From Micromonospora sp. U21 (GTDB taxonomy: Bacteria > Actinomycetota > Actinomycetes > Mycobacteriales > Micromonosporaceae): 64,000 nt of DNA. A model generated the notes under the pieces. It was given only the letters and a program-made list of their open reading frames with translations, ran no database searches and was not told where the DNA came from. Of the stretch, positions 27,311 to 35,009 are shown one piece after another. Position 1 is the stretch's first letter, and each line of letters begins with the position of its first letter. The stretch spans positions 45,683 to 109,682 of the forward strand of contig NZ_JAGPYK010000022.1 of assembly GCF_018070045.1 (NCBI RefSeq), written 5' to 3'. Position numbers and translations under genes: made by a program.

Positions 27311-27709
27311 GTGACCAACCCGCAGGCTCCGGCAGCGCCGGCCACCGACCCCACCTTCACTCCGCCGAGCCTGGGTCGGCGGTTCGGGGCGCTGATCATC
27401 GACTGGGTGCTGTGCCTGCTGGTGGCCAACATCTTCGCCGACCCGGTGCGCGACGGCTGGGCACCCGTGCTGGTGCTGATCCTGCTGTACGGCTTCTTCC
27501 TCGGCCTGTTCGCCCAGACGCCGGGCATGTACATCACGAAGGTCCGCTGCGTGAACTGGCACCACGGCGGCCGGATCGGGCTGCTCCGGGGGCTGGCCCG
27601 GGGCCTGCTGCTGGCCCTGGTCGTGCCCGCGCTGATCATGGACGAGCACCGTCGCGGCCTGCACGACCGGCTCACCGACGCGGTCATCGTCGACGCACCG
27701 CGCCGCTGA
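27311..27709 (+). CDS. RDD-family membrane protein
   Basis: A 132-residue RDD protein: the signature GRRFGALIIDWVLCLLV opens the first transmembrane segment (the RDD motif is here RRFGALIID), followed by a second segment WAPVLVLILLYGFFLGLF and TPGMYITKVRCV. The C-terminal DEHRRGLHDRLTDAVIV is also typical. Function is unknown; some RDD proteins are proposed ion exchangers. I use GTG 27311 (MTNPQAPAAP); the TTG at 27302 is an alternative. The same gene is found next to glnA1 in mycobacteria. Convergent with the DUF4191 gene. Confidence 0.88.
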   Translation: MTNPQAPAAPATDPTFTPPSLGRRFGALIIDWVLCLLVANIFADPVRDGWAPVLVLILLYGFFLGLFAQTPGMYITKVRCVNWHHGGRIGLLRGLARGLLLALVVPALIMDEHRRGLHDRLTDAVIVDAPRR

Positions 27710-27713
27710 ACGT

Positions 27714-27747
27714 CGAAGAGCCGGGCCCGTAGGGCTCCGGCTCTTCG
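27714..27747. terminator. Hairpin between RDD and DUF4191 genes
   Basis: cgaagagccgg (27714-27724) pairs with ccggctcttcg (27737-27747); inside, gccc and gggc extend the stem around a gta loop with one bulged base. It lies between convergent genes. Confidence 0.8.
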
Positions 27748-27765
27748 AGGCGTACGGCGCGGGGG

Positions 27766-28452
27766 TCAGCGCCGCGACTGGCGGAAGGAGCCGCCCGGCG
27801 GTCGCATGTTCTTCGGGATCGCGCCCTTGGGCATCTGCGGCCGGGCCGTGAGCGCCTTGAGCCGCTTGTCCAGCGAGTTGACGTCCTTGCCGCTGAGCGC
27901 CCGGGGCAGCCGCAGCAGCGTGGTCCGCAGCTTGCGGATCGGCAGCTCGCCCTCCTCCTGCCCGATCACGTAGTCGTGCAGCGGGGCGGAGCCGATCACC
28001 TTGGCCAGCCGCCGCTTCTCCTGCCCGAGCAGGCCGCGCACCCGCTGCGGGTTGCCCTCGGCCAGCAGGATCACGCCCGGCCGGCCGATCACCAGGTGAA
28101 CCATGTCCATCTGGGTGGTGGAGCTGACGGCCGGGGTCACCCGCCAGTCGCCACGCATGTTCTCCATGATCTGCGCCGCCGCGCCGGGCTGCCCCTCGGC
28201 GGCGTTCATCATCGCCTTGTTGGACCGCAGATTCAGCACGATCAGCACTGCGAGCAGGGCGAACAGGATGCCCAGCGGCAGCCAGATCCAGCTCCAGAGG
28301 ATGACCGCGACCACGGTGAGGGCGAGCGGGAGGAGCACCGCGGCGGCGACCAGCGGCGCGAACCACTTGTCCTGCTTGGCGGTGAACTGGAACACCATCC
28401 CGATCTGCTTCAGCCGCTGGCCGAACGAGACCTTCTCCTGGGGCTTTGCCAT
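27766..28452 (-). CDS. DUF4191 membrane protein
   Basis: A 228-residue protein matching the DUF4191 family (Rv2219-like). A short cytoplasmic N-terminus (FGQRLKQIGMVFQFTAKQDK) is followed by two transmembrane helices (residues about 32-75) and a soluble domain with VHLVIGRPGVILLAEGNPQRVRG, a fold suggestive of a nuclease-like or NERD-like core, and a basic tail. The conserved position between glnA1 and lipA in actinobacteria implies an old linkage but no function is known. ATG start at 28452. Confidence 0.87.
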   Translation of the reverse strand: MAKPQEKVSFGQRLKQIGMVFQFTAKQDKWFAPLVAAAVLLPLALTVVAVILWSWIWLPLGILFALLAVLIVLNLRSNKAMMNAAEGQPGAAAQIMENMRGDWRVTPAVSSTTQMDMVHLVIGRPGVILLAEGNPQRVRGLLGQEKRRLAKVIGSAPLHDYVIGQEEGELPIRKLRTTLLRLPRALSGKDVNSLDKRLKALTARPQMPKGAIPKNMRPPGGSFRQSRR

Positions 28453-28659
28453 GCCGCAGAGTCTAGTGGGCGCCGCCCGCCCCGTTGATCCGCGTCCGGG
28501 TGCCGGCCGGCTGAGTACCTTACGTCGCCGTACGCCTCCGGGGGGCGCGGGTAAGGAGGGTGGCGCCGCAGAAGATCAGGCGGTGTGCCCATGCCCGGGT
28601 GGGGCCTTCGCGCGAAGAGTCATCAACAGAACGATGACGACGCCACGAAGGAGCCCGAG

Positions 28660-28830
28660 ATGTTCGGCAACGACGCAGAATTCCTGCTCACCCTGCACCA
28701 CACCCACGCGGCCGAGCTGCGCGCCGAGGCGGCGACGGAACGACTCGCCCGGTCGGTGTCACGCCCCGCCAGCCGCAGCTGGCTGGGCCGGCGTCAGCAG
28801 ATCCGGCGCACCGGCGACGACCGTCGGTGA
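28660..28830 (+). CDS. Small protein coupled to the LAL regulator (56 aa)
   Basis: A 56-residue protein, MFGNDAEFLLTLHHTHAAEL onward, with an N-terminal amphipathic helix and a basic C-terminus (RSWLGRRQQIRRTGDDRR). The ATG at 28660 has AAGGAG at 28648-28653, supporting real translation. Its TGA overlaps the GTG of the LuxR-family gene (GTGA at 28827-28830). It may act simply as a translational leader, or bind the regulator. No homologue is recognised by eye. Confidence 0.6.
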   Translation: MFGNDAEFLLTLHHTHAAELRAEAATERLARSVSRPASRSWLGRRQQIRRTGDDRR

Positions 28831-31800
28831 CCGTGACCGCCCCACCCGCCGCCGCGCCCACCCCGCCGCCGTCCCCGCCGCTCGGTCACCAGCCGATCGG
28901 CGGGGAGGGCGGCCGGGCCCGCCATGGCATGCTCGACCCCGTGACCGTACGCGCCGCCAGCTCCGTCCTCGTCGGCCGCCAGCGTGAGATCGCCGCGCTG
29001 CGGGCCGCGCTGGCTCGGGCCCGGGCCGGCGAGCCCAGCACCGTGCTGGTCGGTGGCGAGGCGGGCGTCGGCAAGACCCGGCTGCTGGAGGAGTTCGCGG
29101 GCTGGGCCACCGACGGCGGCGCCCGGGTGCTGGTCGGCCAGTGCCTGGAGCTGGGCGAGGCCGGCCTGCCGTTCGCCCCGTTCGCCGCCGCCCTGCGCGC
29201 GGTGCTGCGCGCCGACGGCGCCGAGGTCTTCGCCGGATACGAGGCGGAGTTCGCCCGGCTCCTGCCGGAGCTGGGCCGCGTGTCCGCCGCGCTGGCCGCG
29301 CCGGCCGCCGCGCCGCTCACCGACGCCCCGCGCGGCTACCTGTTCGACCTGGTCGCCGAGCTGTTCCAACAGCTCGCCGACGCCCGGCCGCTGGTGCTGG
29401 TGATCGAGGACCTGCACTGGGCGGACCGCTCCACCCGCGACCTGATCGGTTTTCTGGTCCGGGCCGCCCGGCCGGGCCGGCTGCTGCTGGTCAGCACCTA
29501 CCGCACGGACGAGTTGCAGCGCGGACATCCGCTGCGCCCGTTCCTGGCCGAGCTGGACCGGGCCCGCGGCGTCGAGCGGGTCGAGCTGGGCCGGCTGGAC
29601 CGCGACGGCACCAGCGCGGTCCTCGCCGACCTCCTCGGCGCCGAGCCGGCCCCCCGTGCCATCGACGACATCCACGAACGCACCCAGGGCAATCCCTTCT
29701 TCATCGAGGAGCTGACCGTCGCCGGCGACCCCGTCGGCTGCGCCGCGCTGCCCGACACGTTGCGCGACCTGCTGCTGGCCCGGGTGGACCGGCTGCCCGA
29801 GCCGGCCCAGCGGGTGCTGCGGATCGCGGCGGCCGGCGGCACCCGCTTCGCCCACCACCTGCTCGCCGAGGTCGCCGGGCTGCCCGAGGCGGAGCTGGAG
29901 GACGCGCTGCGCGCCGCCGTCGCCGCCCAGCTGGTGGTGGCTCGGGACGGCGACTACGAGTTCCGGCATGCGCTCGTCCGCGAGGCCGTGCACGACGAGC
30001 TGCTGCCCGGCGAGCACGCCCGGCTGCACGCCCGGTTCGCCGCCGCGATCGAGGCCCAGCCGCACATGGTCGCCGAGGGCCGGGCCCCGGCCGAGATCGC
30101 CCACCACTGGTACGCCGCGCACGACCACCCCCGGGCCCTGGTCACCGCACGGGCCGCCGCCTGCGCGGCCGCCGACCGGTACGCCTACGCCGAGCAGCGC
30201 CGGCTGCTGGAACGGGTGCTGGAGCTCTGGGAACTGGTGCCCGACGCCGCCGACCGGCTCGGCATGGACCACCTGGCGCTGCTGGAGCAGACCGTGGACG
30301 CCGCGGTCACGGCCGGCGACTTCAGCCGTGCGATCACCCTTACCCGGGCCGGGCTGACCGAGGTGGACGCCGACGCCGCACCCCTGCGCGCCGCCCGCCT
30401 GTTGGACCAACGGGGTCGACTGCTGGCCCTGCTCGGCAAGAGCGACGGCAGCAGCGAGCTGGGTGAGGCGTACCGCCTGGCGGCGGGCGGCCCGGCCGGC
30501 GTGGAGCGGGTCCGGCTGCTCGCCGACATCGCCGCGCACCTGGTCAAGATCGACCCGCAGCAGGCGGCCCGGGTGGCCGCCGAGGCCGTCACGGACGCCG
30601 AGGCTCTCAACGAGTACGTACCCCTGCTGCCCACGCGGATCGCCCTGCTCTGCCACGGCGAGCGGGACCTGGAGCGGGGGCTTGCGGAGCTGCGTCAAGC
30701 CGAGTCCGTCGCCCGCGACGCCGGGGACGCGCCGGCCCTGGTGCTCGCCATGGTGTACCGATCGGACGTGCTCTGCGAGCTGGGCCGCTACGCCGAGTCC
30801 GCGCAGGCGGCCGAGGCCGGCGTGGCCGAGGCGCGGCGGGTGGGGATCAGCCGATCCACCGGCGCGTACCTGCTGAGCAACCGGGCCGAGGCGCTGATCG
30901 CGCTGGGCCGGTGGGACGAGGCGGAGGCGGTGTGCGCGGAGGCCGCCCGGATCGATCTGTCCGGCGTCACCGGGCTGCACTGGCTCCAGTTGGGCGCCGG
31001 GCTGCGGCTGGCCCGCGCCCACCCGGGTGCCGACGAGCTGGTCGGCAGGGCGCTGGCCTTCCTCGGCCGGCCCTACCTGTGGCCGAACCACCGGCTGCCC
31101 CTGCACGAGCTGGGCATCGAGTCGGCGCTGGCCGCCGACGACAAGGTCGAGGCGGTCCGGGCGGCGCGCGTTGCGCTGGCCGATCAGAGCCTGCCGCAGT
31201 TGCCCCGCGAGGGCTGGCCCGTGCTCAGCGCCGTCGCGCGTACCGCCGTGCGGGTGGGGGACCGGGACCTGGCCGCCACCGTCGCGGCGCTCGCCGCCGA
31301 CCTGCCCGCCCGGCACCCGGCCGCGCGGGCGCACGCCGCCCAGGTCACCGCCCTGCTCGCGACCGCCGGCCGGGCGCTGCCGGCCTGGCGTGCGGCGGTG
31401 GAGGCGTGGCGGGCCGACGGGCAGCCGTACCCGCTGGGCCGGGCCCTGCTGGCGCTGGCCGAGGCGGCCGCCGCCGCCGGAGAGCGCGACGAGGTGGCGG
31501 CGGCGGTGACCGAAGCCACCGAGATCGCCCGGCGGCTGGGCGCGACCCCACTGGCCGAGGCGGCCGCCACCCTTGCCCGCCGGGTCGGTCTGCGCGGCGC
31601 GGGCCAGGCGGGGCCCGGCGTCGACCTGCTGACCTCGCGGGAACGGGAGGTGCTGCGGCTGGTCGCCGAGGGGCACAGCAACAGCCGGATCGCCGAGCGG
31701 CTGTTCATCTCGCCGAAGACGGCCAGCGTGCACGTGTCCCGGATCATCGCCAAGCTGGGCGTGACCAACCGGGGGGAGGCCGCCGCCGTGGCCCACCGCC

Positions 31801-31835
31801 TCGGTCTTCTCGCCGAGCCCGCCGCACCCCGCTGA
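28827..31835 (+). CDS. LAL-family LuxR regulator (AAA ATPase plus HTH)
   Basis: A 1002-residue STAND/LAL regulator. Residues about 46-84 hold VLVGRQREIAALR and the Walker A GGEAGVGKT; Walker B is LVLVIEDLHWAD near 195. The middle consists of helical TPR-like repeats with a winged-helix segment (PDTLRDLLLARVDRLPEPAQ), and residues about 930-990 form a LuxR helix-turn-helix, LTSREREVLRLVAEGHSNSR followed by LFISPKTASVHVSRIIAKLG. LAL regulators commonly activate secondary metabolite or sugar genes on ligand and ATP binding. No cluster is adjacent, so the target is unknown. The GTG at 28827 is favoured by the GTGA overlap; ATG 28929 is a conservative alternative giving 968 residues. Confidence 0.9.
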   Translation: MTVTAPPAAAPTPPPSPPLGHQPIGGEGGRARHGMLDPVTVRAASSVLVGRQREIAALRAALARARAGEPSTVLVGGEAGVGKTRLLEEFAGWATDGGARVLVGQCLELGEAGLPFAPFAAALRAVLRADGAEVFAGYEAEFARLLPELGRVSAALAAPAAAPLTDAPRGYLFDLVAELFQQLADARPLVLVIEDLHWADRSTRDLIGFLVRAARPGRLLLVSTYRTDELQRGHPLRPFLAELDRARGVERVELGRLDRDGTSAVLADLLGAEPAPRAIDDIHERTQGNPFFIEELTVAGDPVGCAALPDTLRDLLLARVDRLPEPAQRVLRIAAAGGTRFAHHLLAEVAGLPEAELEDALRAAVAAQLVVARDGDYEFRHALVREAVHDELLPGEHARLHARFAAAIEAQPHMVAEGRAPAEIAHHWYAAHDHPRALVTARAAACAAADRYAYAEQRRLLERVLELWELVPDAADRLGMDHLALLEQTVDAAVTAGDFSRAITLTRAGLTEVDADAAPLRAARLLDQRGRLLALLGKSDGSSELGEAYRLAAGGPAGVERVRLLADIAAHLVKIDPQQAARVAAEAVTDAEALNEYVPLLPTRIALLCHGERDLERGLAELRQAESVARDAGDAPALVLAMVYRSDVLCELGRYAESAQAAEAGVAEARRVGISRSTGAYLLSNRAEALIALGRWDEAEAVCAEAARIDLSGVTGLHWLQLGAGLRLARAHPGADELVGRALAFLGRPYLWPNHRLPLHELGIESALAADDKVEAVRAARVALADQSLPQLPREGWPVLSAVARTAVRVGDRDLAATVAALAADLPARHPAARAHAAQVTALLATAGRALPAWRAAVEAWRADGQPYPLGRALLALAEAAAAAGERDEVAAAVTEATEIARRLGATPLAEAAATLARRVGLRGAGQAGPGVDLLTSREREVLRLVAEGHSNSRIAERLFISPKTASVHVSRIIAKLGVTNRGEAAAVAHRLGLLAEPAAPR

Positions 31836-31863
31836 CGAGCGCACCGCGGCGGCTCGGCCACCC

Positions 31864-33507
31864 TCAGGTGCGCGGCAGGTAGATCCGCCAACCGTCGAGG
31901 GTGACCAGGTCCAGGCTGCCCGGGGCGGCGCGCAGCCGTTCGTCGAGCCGGGCCGCCAGCGGCGACCCGGTGGGCGTGACCCAGGCCGGCGCCGCCGCGC
32001 GCTCCACCTCCCGCCGGTACGCGGGGTAGCGGTCGAAGCCGGGGCGCAGGGTGTCGTCGACGACCGCGCAGACCACCTCCTCCGCGCTGGCGAAGGTGAG
32101 CCGGTTGCAGGTCCAGTAGCCGCCCCGCACCTGCCGTACGCCGAGCTGCCGCAGGGTGGTCACCAGCTCGGCGTGCCGGGCCTCGGCGGCCCGGGTCGCC
32201 GGGGCGGTCTGCGCCGACCGCCAGGTGGCGTGGACGGCGGTGCCCACCGTGGCGGCGAGCACGACCAGCGCGACCGGCCGGGCGAGCGTCCACCCGCCCG
32301 GCTGCTTCCACCCGGCGCCGCCCGGCGCGGCGGCCCTCCGGGCCGCCGTCCACAGCGGCCAGAGCACCGCCGGCAGGGAGATGAGCAGGCAGGACAGGTA
32401 GCGGGAACTCTCCACCGGCGTGAGCCCGGCGGCGCTGCTCATGGTGTACGCCCCGAGGGTGGCCACCGCGGCCAGCACCAGAGCCAGCCGCATCGCCGCC
32501 GCGGCGCGGGGCGAGGGACCAGCCCCCTGGGCGGCGGGCGGCCGGCGCATCACCCGCCAGGCGGTGGCGGCGGCGACGGCCAGCAGCACCGGCAGGGCGA
32601 GAGCCCACCACAGCTGCCAGGTGGCGCACCGCCCCGGCGCGCAGAAGCCCATGCCCAGTGGCGGGCCGAGCAGCAGCCCTCCGTGCAGCCGCTCCGCCCA
32701 GCCCGCGGTGGCGTCCGACCCGCTGGCGGCGAGCACCGCGTGCAGCGGGTTCCGCCCGGTCAGGAGGCTGTGCGCCAGCAGCGGGGCCGCCCCCAGCACG
32801 GTGGCCGCCGCGAGCAGCCCGCCAGCCGCTCCGCCGAGGTCCCGACGGCAGAACGCGACCAGCACCCCGCCGGTGGCGAGGACGTACGGCAGCACCAGCG
32901 GGTCGACCCAGAGCATCAGGCCGGCCAGGAACCCCCACGCCGCCCAGCGCACCAGCCGCCGCCCCGGCCGTCCGGTGGCCAGATCCAGGGCGAGCAGGGC
33001 GAGCGCCACCCCGGCGGCGTTCATCTCGGGATAGCCGCCGCCGGCGATCAGCTGGTTCTTGACCACCCGGTCGGAGCCGAGGGCGAGCAGCGCCACCACC
33101 AGCAGCCCGAACCAGCGGTCCCCGGTCAGCCGCAGCGTCAACCGCCAGGCCAGCAGCAGGAACAGCGCGTACAGCGCCAGGGTGGGCAGCCGCAGCCCGA
33201 GCAGCGACGGCCCGCCGGCCAGGGCGAACACCGGTGCGGCCAGGTACGCCTCCAGCGTGCCCATGTACTGCTGGCCGTAGAACCAGACCGGGAAGTCCGC
33301 ACCCCGGGCGATGTGCAGCGCGGCCAACCCCATGGTGGCCTCGTCGCTGTTCGTCGGCGGCGCGGCGTGGCCCAGCAGCCAGAGCCGGTAGCCCACCCCG
33401 GCGAGCAGGGCCAGCCCGGTGAGCCAGCCGACCAGCCCGGCGCGCGCACCGGGCCGCGGGCGCGGAGAGCCCGCGCCACGAGGCTGCTGGCGTACCCCGG
33501 CGGTCAT
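31864..33507 (-). CDS. GT-C-like glycosyltransferase membrane protein
   Basis: A 547-residue polytopic protein. After TM1 (LVGWLTGLALLAGVGYRLWL) the first loop carries the acidic pair PPTNSDEATMGLAALHIARG, the position where GT-C (PMT/ArnT-like) enzymes hold catalytic acidic residues, and then FYGQQYMGTLEAYLAAPVFA. About ten TM segments follow, and a soluble C-terminal domain of 130 residues ends in DLVTLDGWRIYLPRT. Probable lipid-linked sugar donor; acceptor unknown. It is convergent with the LAL gene, which ends 28 bp away. Confidence 0.78.
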   Translation of the reverse strand: MTAGVRQQPRGAGSPRPRPGARAGLVGWLTGLALLAGVGYRLWLLGHAAPPTNSDEATMGLAALHIARGADFPVWFYGQQYMGTLEAYLAAPVFALAGGPSLLGLRLPTLALYALFLLLAWRLTLRLTGDRWFGLLVVALLALGSDRVVKNQLIAGGGYPEMNAAGVALALLALDLATGRPGRRLVRWAAWGFLAGLMLWVDPLVLPYVLATGGVLVAFCRRDLGGAAGGLLAAATVLGAAPLLAHSLLTGRNPLHAVLAASGSDATAGWAERLHGGLLLGPPLGMGFCAPGRCATWQLWWALALPVLLAVAAATAWRVMRRPPAAQGAGPSPRAAAAMRLALVLAAVATLGAYTMSSAAGLTPVESSRYLSCLLISLPAVLWPLWTAARRAAAPGGAGWKQPGGWTLARPVALVVLAATVGTAVHATWRSAQTAPATRAAEARHAELVTTLRQLGVRQVRGGYWTCNRLTFASAEEVVCAVVDDTLRPGFDRYPAYRREVERAAAPAWVTPTGSPLAARLDERLRAAPGSLDLVTLDGWRIYLPRT

Positions 33508-33561
33508 CGCACGATCATGGCACCCGGACGCCGGCCTGGGGTGCGCCGTCGGGCCGGCGGG

Positions 33562-34557
33562 TCAGCCGGCGGTGCCGACGGGGGAGCCGGCGCGGGCGTC
33601 GAGAGCCTGGCGGTAGAGCCGGCCGGCCCGGTAAGACGAGCGCACCAGCGGCCCGCTCATCACCCCGGCGAAGCCGATCTCCTCGGCCTCCTCGCGCAGC
33701 TCCACGAACTCCTCCGGCTTGACCCAGCGGGTCACCGGGTGGTGCCGGGGTGTGGGGCGCAGGTACTGGGTGATGGTGATCAGCTCGCAGCCGGCCTCGT
33801 GCAGGTCGCGGAGCGCCTGCGAGACCTCGGCCCGCTCCTCGCCCATGCCCAGGATCAGGTTGCTCTTGGTGACCAGACCGTCGGCGCGGGCCTGCCGGAT
33901 CACATCCAGCGAGCGGTCGTAGCGGAACGCGGGGCGGATCCGCTTGAAGATGCGCGGCACCGTCTCCACGTTGTGCGCCAGCACCTCCGGGCGGGAGCCG
34001 AAGACCTCGGCCAGCTGCTCGGGGACGGCGTTGAAGTCCGGGATCAACAGCTCGACGCCGCAGCCCGGCTGGAGGGCGTGGATCTGCCGGACGGTCTCGG
34101 CGTACAGCCAGGCGCCGCCGTCGGGCAGGTCGTCGCGGGCGACGCCGGTGATGGTGGCGTAGCGCAGCCCCATGGAGACCACCGACTCGGCGACCCGGCG
34201 GGGCTCGTCGGCGTCGAACTCGGCCGGCTTGCCGGTGTCGATCTGGCAGAAGTCGCAGCGCCGGGTGCACTGGTCGCCGCCGATCAGGAAGGTGGCCTCG
34301 CGGTCTTCCCAGCACTCGTAGATGTTGGGGCAGCCGGCCTCCTGGCAGACGGTGTGCAGCCCCTCGCGCGAGACGAGCCCGCGCAGCTGGGTGTACTCCG
34401 GGCCCATCTTGGCCTTGACCTTGATCCATGGCGGTTTGCGCTCGATCGGCGTCTCGGCGTTGCGCGCCTCGATCCGCAGCAGACGTCGCCCCTCGGGGGC
34501 GGCCGTTGCGGTGCGCGCTGCCTGGCCGGTCGTCGGCGCGGAGTGCTCGATCGTCAC
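33562..34557 (-). CDS. lipA: Lipoyl synthase
   Basis: A 331-residue radical-SAM enzyme that inserts two sulfurs into octanoyl groups on lipoyl domains. Both 4Fe-4S sites are present: auxiliary cluster Cys71, Cys76, Cys82 (CQEAGCPNIYEC) and radical-SAM Cys97, Cys101, Cys104 (CTRRCDFC). The C-terminal serine ligand is in GPLVRSSYRAG. I begin at GTG 34557 (VTIEHSAPTTGQ); the extension to 34584 is not domain-supported. No Shine-Dalgarno is seen, so translation may be leaderless or weak. LipB is encoded 2 kb away and the substrate protein SucB 16 kb away. It is divergent from the T-box/aspartyl-tRNA synthetase unit. Confidence 0.97.
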   Translation of the reverse strand: MTIEHSAPTTGQAARTATAAPEGRRLLRIEARNAETPIERKPPWIKVKAKMGPEYTQLRGLVSREGLHTVCQEAGCPNIYECWEDREATFLIGGDQCTRRCDFCQIDTGKPAEFDADEPRRVAESVVSMGLRYATITGVARDDLPDGGAWLYAETVRQIHALQPGCGVELLIPDFNAVPEQLAEVFGSRPEVLAHNVETVPRIFKRIRPAFRYDRSLDVIRQARADGLVTKSNLILGMGEERAEVSQALRDLHEAGCELITITQYLRPTPRHHPVTRWVKPEEFVELREEAEEIGFAGVMSGPLVRSSYRAGRLYRQALDARAGSPVGTAG

Positions 34558-34606
34558 GAAAACGAGCCTACGCCCGACGGCCACCGTCTATGTGCGTCGG
34601 GCGACC

Positions 34607-34664
34607 GGCGTCACGCCGTGGATGTTGTGACGCCGGACACCGACGGGCCGAAATAGGCGTCACA
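34607..34664. promoter_or_regulatory. Array of three GGCGTCAC half-sites upstream of lipA
   Basis: ggcgtcac occurs at 34607-34614, its inverse tgtgacgcc at 34626-34634, and ggcgtcaca again at 34656-34664. The alternating orientation makes two overlapping inverted repeats between divergent lipA and the T-box transcript. It could be an operator for a dimeric regulator; the identity is unknown. Confidence 0.4.
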
Positions 34665-34700
34665 GCCGCAGGTGTCGGGTGTTACGGTCACCGCCAACAG

Positions 34701-34940
34701 CGATGACGGAGCCGAGTAGCGCCCGACCCGCCAGTGCAGAGAGCCGCCGGTGCTGAGAGGCGGTCTGGCGCCGGTGCGCGAAGACCCTCCCGAGCTGCGG
34801 GAAGAACGGTTGCGGGGTCACCCCGTGCCCAGTAGAGCCCGCCCGGCTGGCCCCGGTCATCAGGCGACGAACGAGGCCCCCGCTCCGGCGGGGGCGAAGG
34901 TGTGGTGGCACCGCGAGGTTCCCGCTCGCCCACACCTCCC
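34701..34940 (+). promoter_or_regulatory. T-box leader (riboswitch), specifier GAC (Asp)
   Basis: By-eye fold. Stem I base: ggag 34708-34711 with ctcc 34787-34790. Specifier loop: agta (34715-34718) opposite gaa (34780-34782), a loop-E arrangement, then the specifier codon GAC at 34783-34785. Above it gcgccc (34719-34724) pairs with ggtgcgc (34773-34779, one bulge); cgccag (34729-34734) with ctggcg (34765-34770); then the tgcagagag bulge, and ccgcc/ggcgg closing the ggtgctgaga distal loop. Stem III: gcccccgc/gcgggggc (34876-34895). Antisequestrator: aggtgtgg (34898-34905) with ccacacct (34930-34937), bulge tggcacc (34906-34912), gcgag/ctcgc (34913-34929). Bulge UGGC fits an acceptor end with discriminator G73, as in tRNA-Asp. 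No U-rich terminator follows, so control is probably at translation. Confidence 0.85.
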
Positions 34941-35009
34941 TGGGGCTGATGCGACGCTTCGCCACCCAGGGCGGCGACGGCGTGGCGATCGACCGAGGAG
35001 CAGCCCGCC

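Noticed and set aside
34626..34664. CRP-type site (TGTGA...TCACA)
   Set aside because: The spacing between the half-sites is far longer than the six bases of a CRP site.
34802..34808. A second possible specifier (AAC in gaagaacgg) suggesting a two-codon T-box for Asn
   Set aside because: It lies outside the loop-E context of stem I and has no AGTA partner; GAC at 34783 is the only codon in the correct position.
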